Of a stretch of 64,000 bases of DNA, positions 1 to 8,479 are shown piece by piece; positions within the stretch are counted from its first letter, which is position 1, and the number at the start of each line of letters is the position of its first letter. Position numbers and translations under genes: made by a program. Location: positions 104,981-168,980 of the forward strand of contig JAKVKP010000004.1 in NCBI GenBank assembly GCA_022484805.1, given 5' to 3'. This DNA is from Streptococcaceae bacterium. Lineage in GTDB: Bacteria > Bacillota > Bacilli > Lactobacillales > Streptococcaceae. The notes beneath the pieces are model-generated. The model was not told the origin of the DNA, did not search any database, and saw only the letters and a list, made by a program, of their open reading frames with translations.

Positions 1-162
1 TTCAATTGAAATAAATATGCCACTCATTCTATTCTCCAATACATTTCATTTCAAGATACATTACTTATAACAATTTTACTTTAAAACTCATTAAAAATAA
101 AGGCTAGTCCTTTGTTGTTTTAGTTGAATTCGTTAATTTCTTTCTCTATTTTTAAATTTTAA

Positions 163-171
163 TGCTACAAT
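163..171 (+). promoter_or_regulatory. Extended -10 promoter for the 219 gene
   Basis: A TG-n-TACAAT extended -10 element lies 48 bases before the start codon at 219. I see no good -35 hexamer 17 bases upstream, as is common for extended -10 promoters. The rest of 1-162 is AT-rich and shows nothing else I can name. Confidence 0.45.
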
Positions 172-218
172 AGAGTTATATTATGGTTATTAATTATTAA
201 TTTATAAGGAGTAAATTT

Positions 219-512
219 ATGGTACCATTTTTAATCTATTGGGCAGGCGTATTAGCTGGTATTGGCTTCTTCGCGTTAACTATTTTCTTTACTATTTTTT
301 ATTTAGCCAAAAAGGAAAATGGAAATCTTTGGGCTTTTGCTTTCTTTGATGTATTGCTCGCGATTATTCTAGCAATTATAGTTTTTGTCTATCGTGCAAA
401 CAATGGCTTCGATATCACGCAATACTCAAATCTATACTTCACAGTCATCATCAGCTTAGTCGCTATGGCGATTATCCAAAGCATCTTTGGTCGTACGCCA
501 AAAGAAGCTTAG
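219..512 (+). CDS. Small membrane protein, function unknown
   Basis: A 97-residue protein with three predicted membrane segments (about residues 4-30, 37-58 and 70-89) separated by short charged turns, so almost the whole chain is in the membrane. I do not recognise a family. The start is supported by AAGGAG eight bases upstream. It has its own extended -10 promoter and a strong terminator directly after the stop, so it appears to be a single-gene unit. Its neighbour on the right is convergent and gives no functional clue. Confidence 0.65.
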   Translation: MVPFLIYWAGVLAGIGFFALTIFFTIFYLAKKENGNLWAFAFFDVLLAIILAIIVFVYRANNGFDITQYSNLYFTVIISLVAMAIIQSIFGRTPKEA

Positions 513-517
513 TCAAC

Positions 518-554
518 AAAAAGGGATCTGTCCAAAAGACAGAAACCCTTTTTT
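518..554 (+). terminator. Intrinsic terminator, probably bidirectional
   Basis: Arms AAAAAGGG and CCCTTTTTT enclose a second stem TCTGTC/GACAGA with loop CAAAA. U-tracts exist in both directions, so it can end the 219 gene and also the convergent gene whose stop codon is at 553-555. Confidence 0.8.
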
Positions 555-1776
555 ATATTAGCTGATTTAAGATTTTATTTTCATTTTGAATTTGGTCAAA
601 TAACTGATTAATTTTTGTAAATAACTGAGCTTGCGTTGGGTTTACTAAATAAATCAATTCCTTAGAAAATCGTTTTTTCTTTTGTGGTAAATGATCAATA
701 ATAGCCTGAGCTTGTTCTTTCAAATCATTTAATTCATCCAATGAAATTTCAACAGGTACATCACCAAGTATTTCTGCAAAGCGCTCCACATTTGAACCAA
801 TGTACTTCATACTATCTTCATGATAAGCCCACAAACTAGCCAATTTATTCGCTTTTATAATAATGGTATCCAGCTGATAATCATCATAATGCTGGTAGTC
901 ACCATCATCAATAATCGCCAATGCCGTAGATTGTTGATCAGAAGTGGTTGGGGCACCCTTGATAAAATCTTTAATTTTATCAAACCATGAATTTTTGATC
1001 ATCGTCCTATTTGCCCGAGACACTTTCATCTCTTCGATTATAGTCAAATTTTTCTTAGGTTCTGGTAAATCTATTGACTGATCTGAAACAGAATCAGGTA
1101 CTCCTTTAGTAATTGATTCGTCTGAATCCTCCTCAGTAGACGGCGATTCCTCCGATTGCACATCCTTAGCTTCACCTAAATCCATATTCGCTAAAGGACT
1201 CTCACCCATAAAGGTATCACCCAAATTTTTACCACTTGTTTTATCAATAATGTCGAAAGACCCTGAAATAATTGGCTCTTTTTCAAGCAGAATATCATCA
1301 TACAATGTATTAATGCGCGTCTCACCATCAATCAATGCATTGGATCTTTTTTGATAGGACCAATAAATCCGCTCAACTTCATGACTCCATACTAAAACCG
1401 TAAATCCAGAATCCGTTTTCTTATCTAAAAAAGAAAGAGTTCTTCCATTGGTAGAAAATGAAAAGGCGATATATTTTAAATGCAAAATGACCTCTAACCC
1501 TTTTTTTTCTGCTACAGCTTGATATAAAACCTTTTGAGGAAAGTTTTTTGCAAAATCATCTAATATGCCTTCATAATCTGGTTGTTGCTCCCAAGGCAAG
1601 GAAATGTCCCTTTTATACTCTCGAACTTTTCTTTTTTTTAATTGAGACAGGAAGTAATCTTCATAATATTCTCGATTAAATGGATAATTAAAGTATGTTT
1701 CAAAACTATCTTGAAGTTGCTTTAAAAATTGTTCCTTAATATTCCCTTGAACAAATTTAAAAACAATATCATTCAT
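553..1776 (-). CDS. Unrecognised protein with acidic central linker
   Basis: 407 residues, no signal peptide or membrane segment. The N-terminal ~165 residues look folded, with aromatic and charged residues interspersed. Residues about 195-250 form a strongly acidic, serine-rich, low-complexity linker. The C-terminal ~150 residues are again folded and mostly helical. I do not recognise any catalytic motif. The start has AGGTG six bases upstream, and this site overlaps the end of the upstream coiled-coil gene (7-base gap), so the two are co-transcribed and probably act together. Function is unknown; a cytoplasmic scaffold or regulatory role is only a guess. Confidence 0.6.
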   Translation of the reverse strand: MNDIVFKFVQGNIKEQFLKQLQDSFETYFNYPFNREYYEDYFLSQLKKRKVREYKRDISLPWEQQPDYEGILDDFAKNFPQKVLYQAVAEKKGLEVILHLKYIAFSFSTNGRTLSFLDKKTDSGFTVLVWSHEVERIYWSYQKRSNALIDGETRINTLYDDILLEKEPIISGSFDIIDKTSGKNLGDTFMGESPLANMDLGEAKDVQSEESPSTEEDSDESITKGVPDSVSDQSIDLPEPKKNLTIIEEMKVSRANRTMIKNSWFDKIKDFIKGAPTTSDQQSTALAIIDDGDYQHYDDYQLDTIIIKANKLASLWAYHEDSMKYIGSNVERFAEILGDVPVEISLDELNDLKEQAQAIIDHLPQKKKRFSKELIYLVNPTQAQLFTKINQLFDQIQNENKILNQLI

Positions 1777-1783
1777 TTTTCAC

Positions 1784-2548
1784 CTATTCTTCTGCTAATA
1801 AACGATCAATTGCTTCTTGGGGATTTTCCTCAAAGAATTTGCCAAAAATCGTCTGCGTTCCATCATTAAATTGTTGCATCCGATGATATAAATCACTCAC
1901 CTCAGAACGTAAAACATCACGCTTAACCGATATCGTTGCAAGCGTATCAATCACCTCTTGCTGTGCCTTAGCAATCATATCATCACTCTGGTTTTCAGCA
2001 ATTGCTAACATCTCATCCCGCCGACTAGCCGCCTCTGCAATCATCCGCTCAGCTTCTTCTTTGGCTACTTGATTTATTCGCTCAGCCTCTGCTTGCGCTG
2101 CTTTTTTAGTCTCATCAGCAATTTTAAGTGCCTCAAGCCTCAATTCAGTAATATCATGTTCGTTATATTTTGGCTGATTAGCTTCTAATTCAACAACCTT
2201 ATTTTTTAATAATTGATTCTGACTATCTAATTGTGAATTTTTAACTTTCAACTCAGCTAGCGACTCTACTGCATCCGTCCGCGCAATGTACTTTTCATTT
2301 AAATCTTCATATTTTTTACTTGTTGTTCTTAAATCCTCATGTAGACTAGCAATTTGCTTATCCTTATTTTTAATTTCATCATAAACATTATCTAATTGCT
2401 GTAATTGTTCTGTTTTTGCTTGTAATTCATCTGAAACCTTAGCTAATCTCGCCTTTAATCCATTATTCTCATCAGTAATCGTTTGAATTTCAATTTCTAA
2501 TCCTGCTAATTCTGACTTACTAAATTTTTTTCCCGTATTTCTCATCAT
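1784..2548 (-). CDS. Coiled-coil protein with DivIVA-like C-terminal part
   Basis: 254 residues, almost entirely heptad-rich coiled coil (about residues 15-125 and 135-215) and lacking membrane segments. The second half carries alanine/glutamate repeats (EAERI, EEAERMIAEA) and a short C-terminal tail, reminiscent of DivIVA/GpsB-type C-termini, but the conserved N-terminal lipid-binding domain of DivIVA is absent. GGAGG precedes the start. It is the first gene of a two-gene unit with the 407-residue protein at 553-1776. A structural or division-related role is inference only. Confidence 0.6.
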   Translation of the reverse strand: MMRNTGKKFSKSELAGLEIEIQTITDENNGLKARLAKVSDELQAKTEQLQQLDNVYDEIKNKDKQIASLHEDLRTTSKKYEDLNEKYIARTDAVESLAELKVKNSQLDSQNQLLKNKVVELEANQPKYNEHDITELRLEALKIADETKKAAQAEAERINQVAKEEAERMIAEAASRRDEMLAIAENQSDDMIAKAQQEVIDTLATISVKRDVLRSEVSDLYHRMQQFNDGTQTIFGKFFEENPQEAIDRLLAEE

Positions 2549-2602
2549 TTTTGAGTTCCTCCAATAATGCCTAATTTCTATTAATAACAGTAAAAAATAA
2601 AA

Positions 2603-3118
2603 TTAATTATAATTTTTACTATACTTCTGAACCACTTCAAGCTGGTCTGAAAAAATTCGATTAGTCGGCAAACCTCTAAGCTTATAATCGCACCAAACAA
2701 TAAAATTCATCGGTAGAACAGTTGGACGGTAGCTATAAATATATATTTCCTCGCCAACCTCACGACTTTCAAAGTTCGATATATAATTTCCTGCACGGTT
2801 ATTTTGATAATAGACAATTTCAGATTTAGTAAGTGGTGATTTCAATACCAAATGTTTTTCGTCTTTTTCTATAATTTCAAATCTTGCCTCAATTGTTGCG
2901 GCCTTAACTCCACGTATAATTGGATTAGAGGCTACAACTAGCACCAATAAAAATAAGAATATTATTGGTGTTCCTATCATAAAACCGCAAAAAAACTTAC
3001 GCTGCTTCAATAAATTATCACTATCTTTAGTATTAAAATAATTCTTTATAATTAAAGATAAAGAAAATAGAAACCAAAAAATCAGGAAAATAGTCAATAA
3101 ATTAATTAATAAATTCAT
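2603..3118 (-). CDS. Two-TM membrane protein, function unknown
   Basis: 171 residues. Two hydrophobic helices at about residues 3-27 and 42-66 are followed by a ~100-residue extracytoplasmic, beta-rich domain. I do not recognise a family. The gene lies 54 bases upstream of the coiled-coil gene on the same strand and could be transcribed with it. The intervening sequence shows no terminator. Confidence 0.55.
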   Translation of the reverse strand: MNLLINLLTIFLIFWFLFSLSLIIKNYFNTKDSDNLLKQRKFFCGFMIGTPIIFLFLLVLVVASNPIIRGVKAATIEARFEIIEKDEKHLVLKSPLTKSEIVYYQNNRAGNYISNFESREVGEEIYIYSYRPTVLPMNFIVWCDYKLRGLPTNRIFSDQLEVVQKYSKNYN

Positions 3119-3259
3119 CTCATCCCCCGAATCATTTTACGATTAATGATAATTATATAACGGAATGCACCTCAGTACAATCAATATGGATAGTTTCCCG
3201 AACATTTTAAAACTTTTTAAATTAATAATCGAACAATTAAAATAAAATGATGTTAATTT

Positions 3260-3289
3260 TTGTTAGACTCTTAAAGTACCTAATATTTT
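3260..3289 (+). promoter_or_regulatory. Promoter giving an apparently leaderless permease mRNA
   Basis: TTGTTA (3260-3265), an 18-base spacer and TATTTT (3284-3289) are positioned so that transcription would start at or next to the ATG at 3297. No purine riboswitch-like structure is visible in 3119-3296. Confidence 0.4.
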
Positions 3290-3296
3290 ATGTTAA

Positions 3297-4592
3297 ATGA
3301 AAGCAATTACTGTGAAATTTGAACTTAACGAACAAAAAAATGGTCAAGCGGCCATTTTAGGTTTACAGCATTTATTAGCAATGTATTCTGGTAGTATTCT
3401 AGTCCCAATTTTAATCGCCAGTGCTCTGAATTATTCCTCTGAGCAATTAACTTATCTGATTTCAACAGATATTTTTATGTGTGGAGTAGCCACTTTTCTA
3501 CAATTACAAATGAACAAATATTTTGGTATTGGCTTACCTGTCGTTTTAGGTGTTGCCTTCCAATCTGTTGCACCACTTTCTTTAATTGGTGCGAAGCATG
3601 GATCAGGTGCGATATTTGGCTCAATCATCGCTTCTGGTGTCTTTGTTATTTTAATTTCAGGCTTTTTTGCTAAAGTAAGGCGCTTTTTCCCACCATTAGT
3701 GACTGGCTCTGTAATTACAGTAATTGGATTAACTCTAATCCCAGTTGCCATGGGTAATATTGCCAATAATCAAACACCAGCCGACTTAAAAAGCTTAGGT
3801 CTAGCTGGTTTAACCATTATTATTATTTTAGCCATTCAATTCTTAACAAAGGGCTTTTTACGTTCAATTGCTGTTTTAATCGGTTTGGTGATTGGTACAA
3901 TCGCAGCCAGTACAGTCGGAATGGTTGATACTAGTGTCATCCAAGAAGCACCTGTTTTTCATTTACCAACTCCGTTTTTCTTCGGTGCACCCAAATTTGA
4001 ATTAACTTCAATCATTATGATGATTATCATCGCTATGGTTTCAATGGTAGAATCAACAGGTGTCTATCTTGCACTTTCTGATATCACTGGACAAGAGCTT
4101 TCACAAAAAAAATTAAAAAATGGCTATCGTGCTGAAGGTTTAGCAGTCTTACTAGGTGGGATTTTCAATACCTTCCCATACACTGGATTCTCTCAAAATG
4201 TCGGACTAGTGCAACTCTCAGGTATCCGTTCTCGTAAACCAATTTTCTTTACGGCATTATTCTTAATGATTCTAGGTCTCGTACCAAAATTTGGCGCAAT
4301 GGCACAATTAGTACCTGCACCCGTCCTTGGCGGTGGGATGCTTGTATTATTTGGAATGGTAGCAGTTCAGGGTATGAGAATGCTTGGTAACGTGGATTTC
4401 AACAATGAGCATAATCTATTAATCGCCGGCTTTTCAATTGCCGTTGGTCTCGGCTTCAATAGTTCGGCAAGTATCTTTACTAACCTGCCTAGTAGTCTAC
4501 AAATGTTCATCTCAAATGGTATCGTAATGGCATCTGTGACTGCGATTATCCTAAACAGTATTTTCAATCGTCAATCTATCAAAGAATTATAA
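3297..4592 (+). CDS. pbuX: NCS2-family purine (xanthine/uric acid type) permease
   Basis: A 431-residue integral membrane transporter that brings a nucleobase into the cell with protons. The N-terminal signature GLQHLLAMYSGSILVP, the central VESTGVYLAL segment and GFSQNVGLVQLSGI are characteristic of the NCS2 xanthine/uracil permease family; the overall pattern is closest to xanthine permeases, but the exact base cannot be read from sequence. An in-frame stop directly precedes the ATG, so the start is 3297 or a GTG at 3312. No Shine-Dalgarno sequence is visible for the ATG, and the promoter leaves almost no 5' leader. A perfect terminator follows. Confidence 0.9.
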   Translation: MKAITVKFELNEQKNGQAAILGLQHLLAMYSGSILVPILIASALNYSSEQLTYLISTDIFMCGVATFLQLQMNKYFGIGLPVVLGVAFQSVAPLSLIGAKHGSGAIFGSIIASGVFVILISGFFAKVRRFFPPLVTGSVITVIGLTLIPVAMGNIANNQTPADLKSLGLAGLTIIIILAIQFLTKGFLRSIAVLIGLVIGTIAASTVGMVDTSVIQEAPVFHLPTPFFFGAPKFELTSIIMMIIIAMVSMVESTGVYLALSDITGQELSQKKLKNGYRAEGLAVLLGGIFNTFPYTGFSQNVGLVQLSGIRSRKPIFFTALFLMILGLVPKFGAMAQLVPAPVLGGGMLVLFGMVAVQGMRMLGNVDFNNEHNLLIAGFSIAVGLGFNSSASIFTNLPSSLQMFISNGIVMASVTAIILNSIFNRQSIKEL

Positions 4593-4606
4593 AAAAATAT
4601 TCACAT

Positions 4607-4641
4607 AAAAGGAGGTGGGACATAAGTCCACACCTCCTTTT
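4607..4641. terminator. Bidirectional terminator between permease and glycosyltransferase
   Basis: Arms AAAAGGAGGTG and CACCTCCTTTT with an inner GGAC/GTCC stem around ATAA. The A-tract on the left and the T-tract on the right allow use from both strands by the convergent genes. Confidence 0.85.
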
Positions 4642-4644
4642 GCT

Positions 4645-5592
4645 TTAAATTTTAATGATTGCTAGGGCATCCCCCAAAAGTGAACGCAGATTAGAAAAAG
4701 AACGATATCTTGAATTAAAATACACTTTGATTAGCTTAAAAATATTTCTATGCTCGATAACATTCAAACGCTCAACATAATAGTCCTCTCTTGAGGCCAA
4801 ATCATAACAATACTTACTCGGAGCATATTGTAAGGCAAAATTAACTCGGTAAAGCTCTAGGGAAACCTGAGCAAAACGCTGATTGACCCGTTTTTCAGTC
4901 GATTGCGTCATACTTGCCAAGCCAATAGTATTTGTTGAATGTATTCGATACTGAATGAGAGGCTTGCAATAAAAATAACATCCATTTTTTAAACTTGAAA
5001 TCAAAGCAAGTGACCAATCGTGCTCTAGCTCTGGATATAAATTATGCTTTAACGCCTCAATTACCTGTCGTCTAACCGCCATTGTACAGCCCTGAGCAAA
5101 ATTCTTCATCAAAAGATCCTGATAGTTAACTTGAATTAAATCACCAGCATCAGCTTGAAAATCAAGCATCCCATAATTTGAACGAACATCTTTTATTTCT
5201 AATAAATCACCAGAATCATTAATTAATTCAAAATCACTTGCTAACGTTAAGATAAAAGGCTTTTCTTTCATAATAGCAACCATCTGCTCAACCTTGTCAT
5301 GGTGCCAATAGTCATCTTGATCGCAAAGAAAAACAATATCTCCCGAGCTCGCAAATAATGCTTGTGTAAAATTTGCCTTAAATCCTTGATTTTGACGATT
5401 AATCTTAAAAGTCCAGTGCTTTAGTTGATAATGATTAATGTAATCTCTGATTAATATCGCCGTATCATCTGTTGATAAGTCATCAAAAATTAGCACTTCA
5501 TCTGGTTGCAGGGTCTGCAAGCGAATACTATCCAGTTGCGTCTTCAAATACTTAGTCCCATTATAAGTTGTTAAAACTAAAGAAATCTGCAT
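4645..5592 (-). CDS. Family 2 glycosyltransferase (rhamnosyl/hexosyl type)
   Basis: 315 residues with a GT-A fold. The N-terminus SLVLTTYNGTKYL, the FDDLSTDDT segment and the acidic DQDDYWH motif (about residues 94-100) are typical of inverting GT2 enzymes of the kind that build rhamnose-containing wall polysaccharides. It is the last gene of the six-gene operon starting with rfbD, 9 bases after the preceding glycosyltransferase. The acceptor and donor cannot be deduced. It lacks membrane helices and probably works at the inner face of the membrane on lipid-linked intermediates. Confidence 0.85.
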   Translation of the reverse strand: MQISLVLTTYNGTKYLKTQLDSIRLQTLQPDEVLIFDDLSTDDTAILIRDYINHYQLKHWTFKINRQNQGFKANFTQALFASSGDIVFLCDQDDYWHHDKVEQMVAIMKEKPFILTLASDFELINDSGDLLEIKDVRSNYGMLDFQADAGDLIQVNYQDLLMKNFAQGCTMAVRRQVIEALKHNLYPELEHDWSLALISSLKNGCYFYCKPLIQYRIHSTNTIGLASMTQSTEKRVNQRFAQVSLELYRVNFALQYAPSKYCYDLASREDYYVERLNVIEHRNIFKLIKVYFNSRYRSFSNLRSLLGDALAIIKI

Positions 5593-5601
5593 ACTGCCTC
5601 A

Positions 5602-6564
5602 CTAATTCATATTATTCTTTTCCTTCCAGTAAATCACAATACTAAAAAGAATATTGAAATATTTTAAATATAAAGATTTGCCATTTTTTTCATTAATATA
5701 AATATTTAATTTGTAATTTGGAAAATTAGATTTCACCTTATCTAAAACAATTTTAACTCCTCGATAAAATTGCTTAAAATCCTTTGATTTTGCCAAGCGC
5801 TTAATAAATGTTCCAAATAAATATCGAACATAGGTGTATTCAAGCTCCGCTTGGTATGTTTCGAAAATACCACGAGATTGATAATCCGTGACTAAATCAT
5901 CCATATTATCAATTAATTGATACAATTTTTCATTATAAGTATAAGTAATTGAATTTTCAGTTTGAACATAATAGTAACAACTATCAGAAATACTACCAAT
6001 TAATTTTAAGTCTGGATAAAGCTGATTCAAAAACAATATATCCTCATACCAAAAATCTGGCTTAAAACGATATTTTTTGATAATTTCTGCTTTGTAAAGT
6101 TTGTTCCATAAAACTGCATAAGCATCTACCAAAAGCTGTTTATTATGTTGATAATCGCGTATCCCCGAATCAATTTCAATTTGACGATCTGGATAAATCA
6201 TCACACTATTACAGGCCACCATATCAAAGTTATCGGATACTATCTTATGATGTAGTTTTTCATACATGTCTTCAGTCACATAATCATCACTATCCACAAA
6301 ACCAATAAATTTACCGTGTGCCACTTCGATACCTTTATTTCTAGCTTCTGAAACACCTACATTTTTAGATTCAATAACCAATAATTGATTGGGATAATTA
6401 GCTTTTAAGCCAGCTAAAATTTGTCCTGTTGCATCAGTTGAACCATCATTAATCACGATTATTTCAATATTTGAATAGGTTTGATTGACAAGGGATTCGA
6501 TACAACGCGTAATCTGAGCCTCACGATTGTATACTGGAACAATAATACTTATTTTATCAATCAT
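5602..6564 (-). CDS. Family 2 glycosyltransferase
   Basis: 320 residues. N-terminal SIIVPVYNREAQI, NDGSTDATG and the metal-binding region GFVDSDDYVTEDMYEK identify a GT2 enzyme of the common wall-polysaccharide type. The C-terminal ~120 residues are variable, as expected for acceptor recognition. It is the fifth gene of the glycan operon, with 13 bases to its upstream neighbour. Substrate is unknown. Confidence 0.85.
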   Translation of the reverse strand: MIDKISIIVPVYNREAQITRCIESLVNQTYSNIEIIVINDGSTDATGQILAGLKANYPNQLLVIESKNVGVSEARNKGIEVAHGKFIGFVDSDDYVTEDMYEKLHHKIVSDNFDMVACNSVMIYPDRQIEIDSGIRDYQHNKQLLVDAYAVLWNKLYKAEIIKKYRFKPDFWYEDILFLNQLYPDLKLIGSISDSCYYYVQTENSITYTYNEKLYQLIDNMDDLVTDYQSRGIFETYQAELEYTYVRYLFGTFIKRLAKSKDFKQFYRGVKIVLDKVKSNFPNYKLNIYINEKNGKSLYLKYFNILFSIVIYWKEKNNMN

Positions 6565-6577
6565 ATTAACCCCTTTT

Positions 6578-7438
6578 TTAAGACTGAATGCTGTAAATAA
6601 TTTTGAAAATAAAATAGGTCACGCCATAGGTTGATTTTAATAAAAAACGTTCAACCCAATTTGCATGATTATATGTTGTTTGAAAATAATATTGACTCTT
6701 TTTTAATTGCTGATATTTTTTCAGCTTTTTTAGGCTCTTGTCAATTGAAACAGAATGATTATGAAAAATTGAGGTAGTACAATCTAGATATACTGATAAT
6801 CCTGCATTTTTCAGCTTTTTGGCGATAATATCCTCTTCATAATATAAAAAGGTATGTTCATCAAAATAATCAACCTTTTCAAGCGATAATGTATCAATTA
6901 AGAAAAAGCAGCCCAAAACGGCTTCAACAGGTACAGCCTGACGGTTTTCATAATAGCTATCCTTGTAGCCAATCAAAATTGGACGTAGATACCAGTGAAT
7001 ATAGACAATATTTAACAAAGTATCTTTAATCGGTGTCGGGATTCGCCAACCACGACTAATACCCTCTCGTTCTCTAACTACTGGTGCAACAATTGCAGCA
7101 TGATTTTGAGCTTTGCATAAAAGTAATGAATCAATCATTGATTCATCATCGATTTCAATATCTGGATTACTAAGAATCACATTGCAATGTCCAAAAATGG
7201 TTTGCGCATAACGACTACCATAATTCATCGCATAGGCATAGCCCTTATTTGCTTCACTTTGAATGACATGAATTCGCTCAGAATGGTATTTTTGATATAA
7301 ATACTCAAAAGAATTATCACTAGATTTATTATCCAGTACAACAATTAAATCAAGATTTTGATAATCCTTAATATTATCAATTAACTGCTCTGCCGTCTGC
7401 GCATCATTGTAATTAATTATTATAAAAACTGTCTTCAT
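6578..7438 (-). CDS. Family 2 glycosyltransferase (rhamnosyltransferase-like)
   Basis: 286 residues. IIINYNDAQTA, VVLDNKSSDNS and ILSNPDIEID form the pattern seen in GT2 enzymes related to WbbL/RgpA-type rhamnosyltransferases. The NPD triad occupies the DXD position. An rfbD gene at the head of this operon makes dTDP-rhamnose as donor plausible, but this is inference. Fourth gene of the operon, 51 bases after the Alg13-like gene. Confidence 0.85.
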   Translation of the reverse strand: MKTVFIIINYNDAQTAEQLIDNIKDYQNLDLIVVLDNKSSDNSFEYLYQKYHSERIHVIQSEANKGYAYAMNYGSRYAQTIFGHCNVILSNPDIEIDDESMIDSLLLCKAQNHAAIVAPVVREREGISRGWRIPTPIKDTLLNIVYIHWYLRPILIGYKDSYYENRQAVPVEAVLGCFFLIDTLSLEKVDYFDEHTFLYYEEDIIAKKLKNAGLSVYLDCTTSIFHNHSVSIDKSLKKLKKYQQLKKSQYYFQTTYNHANWVERFLLKSTYGVTYFIFKIIYSIQS

Positions 7439-7489
7439 TCATCCCTCTTTGCTAATTTTCTTTTTATCTGCTCCAATCAGCCTCTGAGT

Positions 7490-7966
7490 TTAGGCATCAA
7501 TCCAGTTTTTCATCAATTGACAAAAAACTTGGTTATGACTGTGATAAATTTCAGGTTCAAATGCTTGTGCTTTTGTTAATGCAGACTGCAATTGATCAAC
7601 TTCATTGCATCCAATAATATAGCCAAGCTGGTCAAAATGCTCTACAATTTCCCGCTGATGATTATTTTCATGCTCACCATAGCTTTCTTGTCTCGGAACA
7701 GCAATTGTTTTTTTTCCAAGCTGAAGCGCCGAAAGAATAGTGCCGACCCCTCCATGTGTAATCACTAATTGGCTTTGCTCAAGATAATTTTGAAAAGTTT
7801 CAATCGGGATAGACGCTACAACTTCCATTAAATCTGATTCAAAAGCAGTTTGACCTGATTGAGCAATGACTGGCTCACAGATTACACCAATTCGAATTAG
7901 GCGTTCTACCTCGATTAATAATCTTGAAAAATTTTGATCCTGAGTACCTACGGTTACAAATATCAT
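7490..7966 (-). CDS. Alg13/EpsF-like glycosyltransferase catalytic subunit
   Basis: 158 residues, the GT28 C-terminal half. The start MIFVTVGTQDQNFSRL and THGGVGTILSALQLGKKTIAVPR are the UDP-sugar binding signature of Alg13-type subunits. Such proteins need an Alg14-like membrane partner, here encoded directly upstream with a 9-base gap. In streptococcal capsule systems the equivalent CpsG/CpsF pair adds the second sugar to the lipid-linked chain; the same job is likely here. Confidence 0.88.
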   Translation of the reverse strand: MIFVTVGTQDQNFSRLLIEVERLIRIGVICEPVIAQSGQTAFESDLMEVVASIPIETFQNYLEQSQLVITHGGVGTILSALQLGKKTIAVPRQESYGEHENNHQREIVEHFDQLGYIIGCNEVDQLQSALTKAQAFEPEIYHSHNQVFCQLMKNWIDA

Positions 7967-7975
7967 AAAGCTCTC

Positions 7976-8446
7976 CTAAAAAATCCAGCCACCTAATTTA
8001 GCCTTTGGGTACATTTTAAGCATACTTTCCCACTGAACAACAAATACATCGGCAATTGGATAAACCAAACGACCCGAAAGCGATTTACTCTCTATATTAG
8101 CAAAAGTTTCAATATAAATCACTTTACGCCTAAACAATTTTGCAATATAGCACATCGGTACTGCAGTATGTGCACCGGTCGTCACAACAACTGATGGCTG
8201 ATATTTTAGAAAAATTGCAAGACTTTTTAGACAATTGTATGGAAAAATAAAGGCATAGGCCAATAAATGATGCTTTGTTCCGTATTTTAAAAAAGAAACT
8301 CGATTGTCATATGTCGCCTTCAATGAAAAGTTAGCTTCTGTCTTTTCAGTAACTAGCCGATAATCATAATATGAGAAAATAGCCTTTAGCTGAAGCAATT
8401 CAGTTAGATGGCCACCAGTACTTGAAATAAACATTACTTTTTTCAT
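7976..8446 (-). CDS. Alg14/EpsE-like membrane-anchoring glycosyltransferase subunit
   Basis: 156 residues. FISSTGGHLTELLQL near the N-terminus and the C-terminal YPKAKLGGWIF are hallmarks of the Alg14 family. A hydrophobic stretch around residues 80-95 fits membrane association, recruiting the Alg13-like subunit encoded next. I place the start at the ATG at 8446, because AGAGG lies six bases before it; the longer frame would begin with a GTG inside that ribosome binding site. Confidence 0.87.
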   Translation of the reverse strand: MKKVMFISSTGGHLTELLQLKAIFSYYDYRLVTEKTEANFSLKATYDNRVSFLKYGTKHHLLAYAFIFPYNCLKSLAIFLKYQPSVVVTTGAHTAVPMCYIAKLFRRKVIYIETFANIESKSLSGRLVYPIADVFVVQWESMLKMYPKAKLGGWIF

Positions 8447-8479
8447 CTCAATTCCTCTCACTATTAATCAAACCAGTAG

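Noticed and set aside
3119..3296. Possible purine riboswitch before the permease gene
   Set aside because: No conserved purine aptamer stems or loop sequences are seen, and the best promoter lies next to the ATG. The guaB leader (about 35 bases) is also too short for one.
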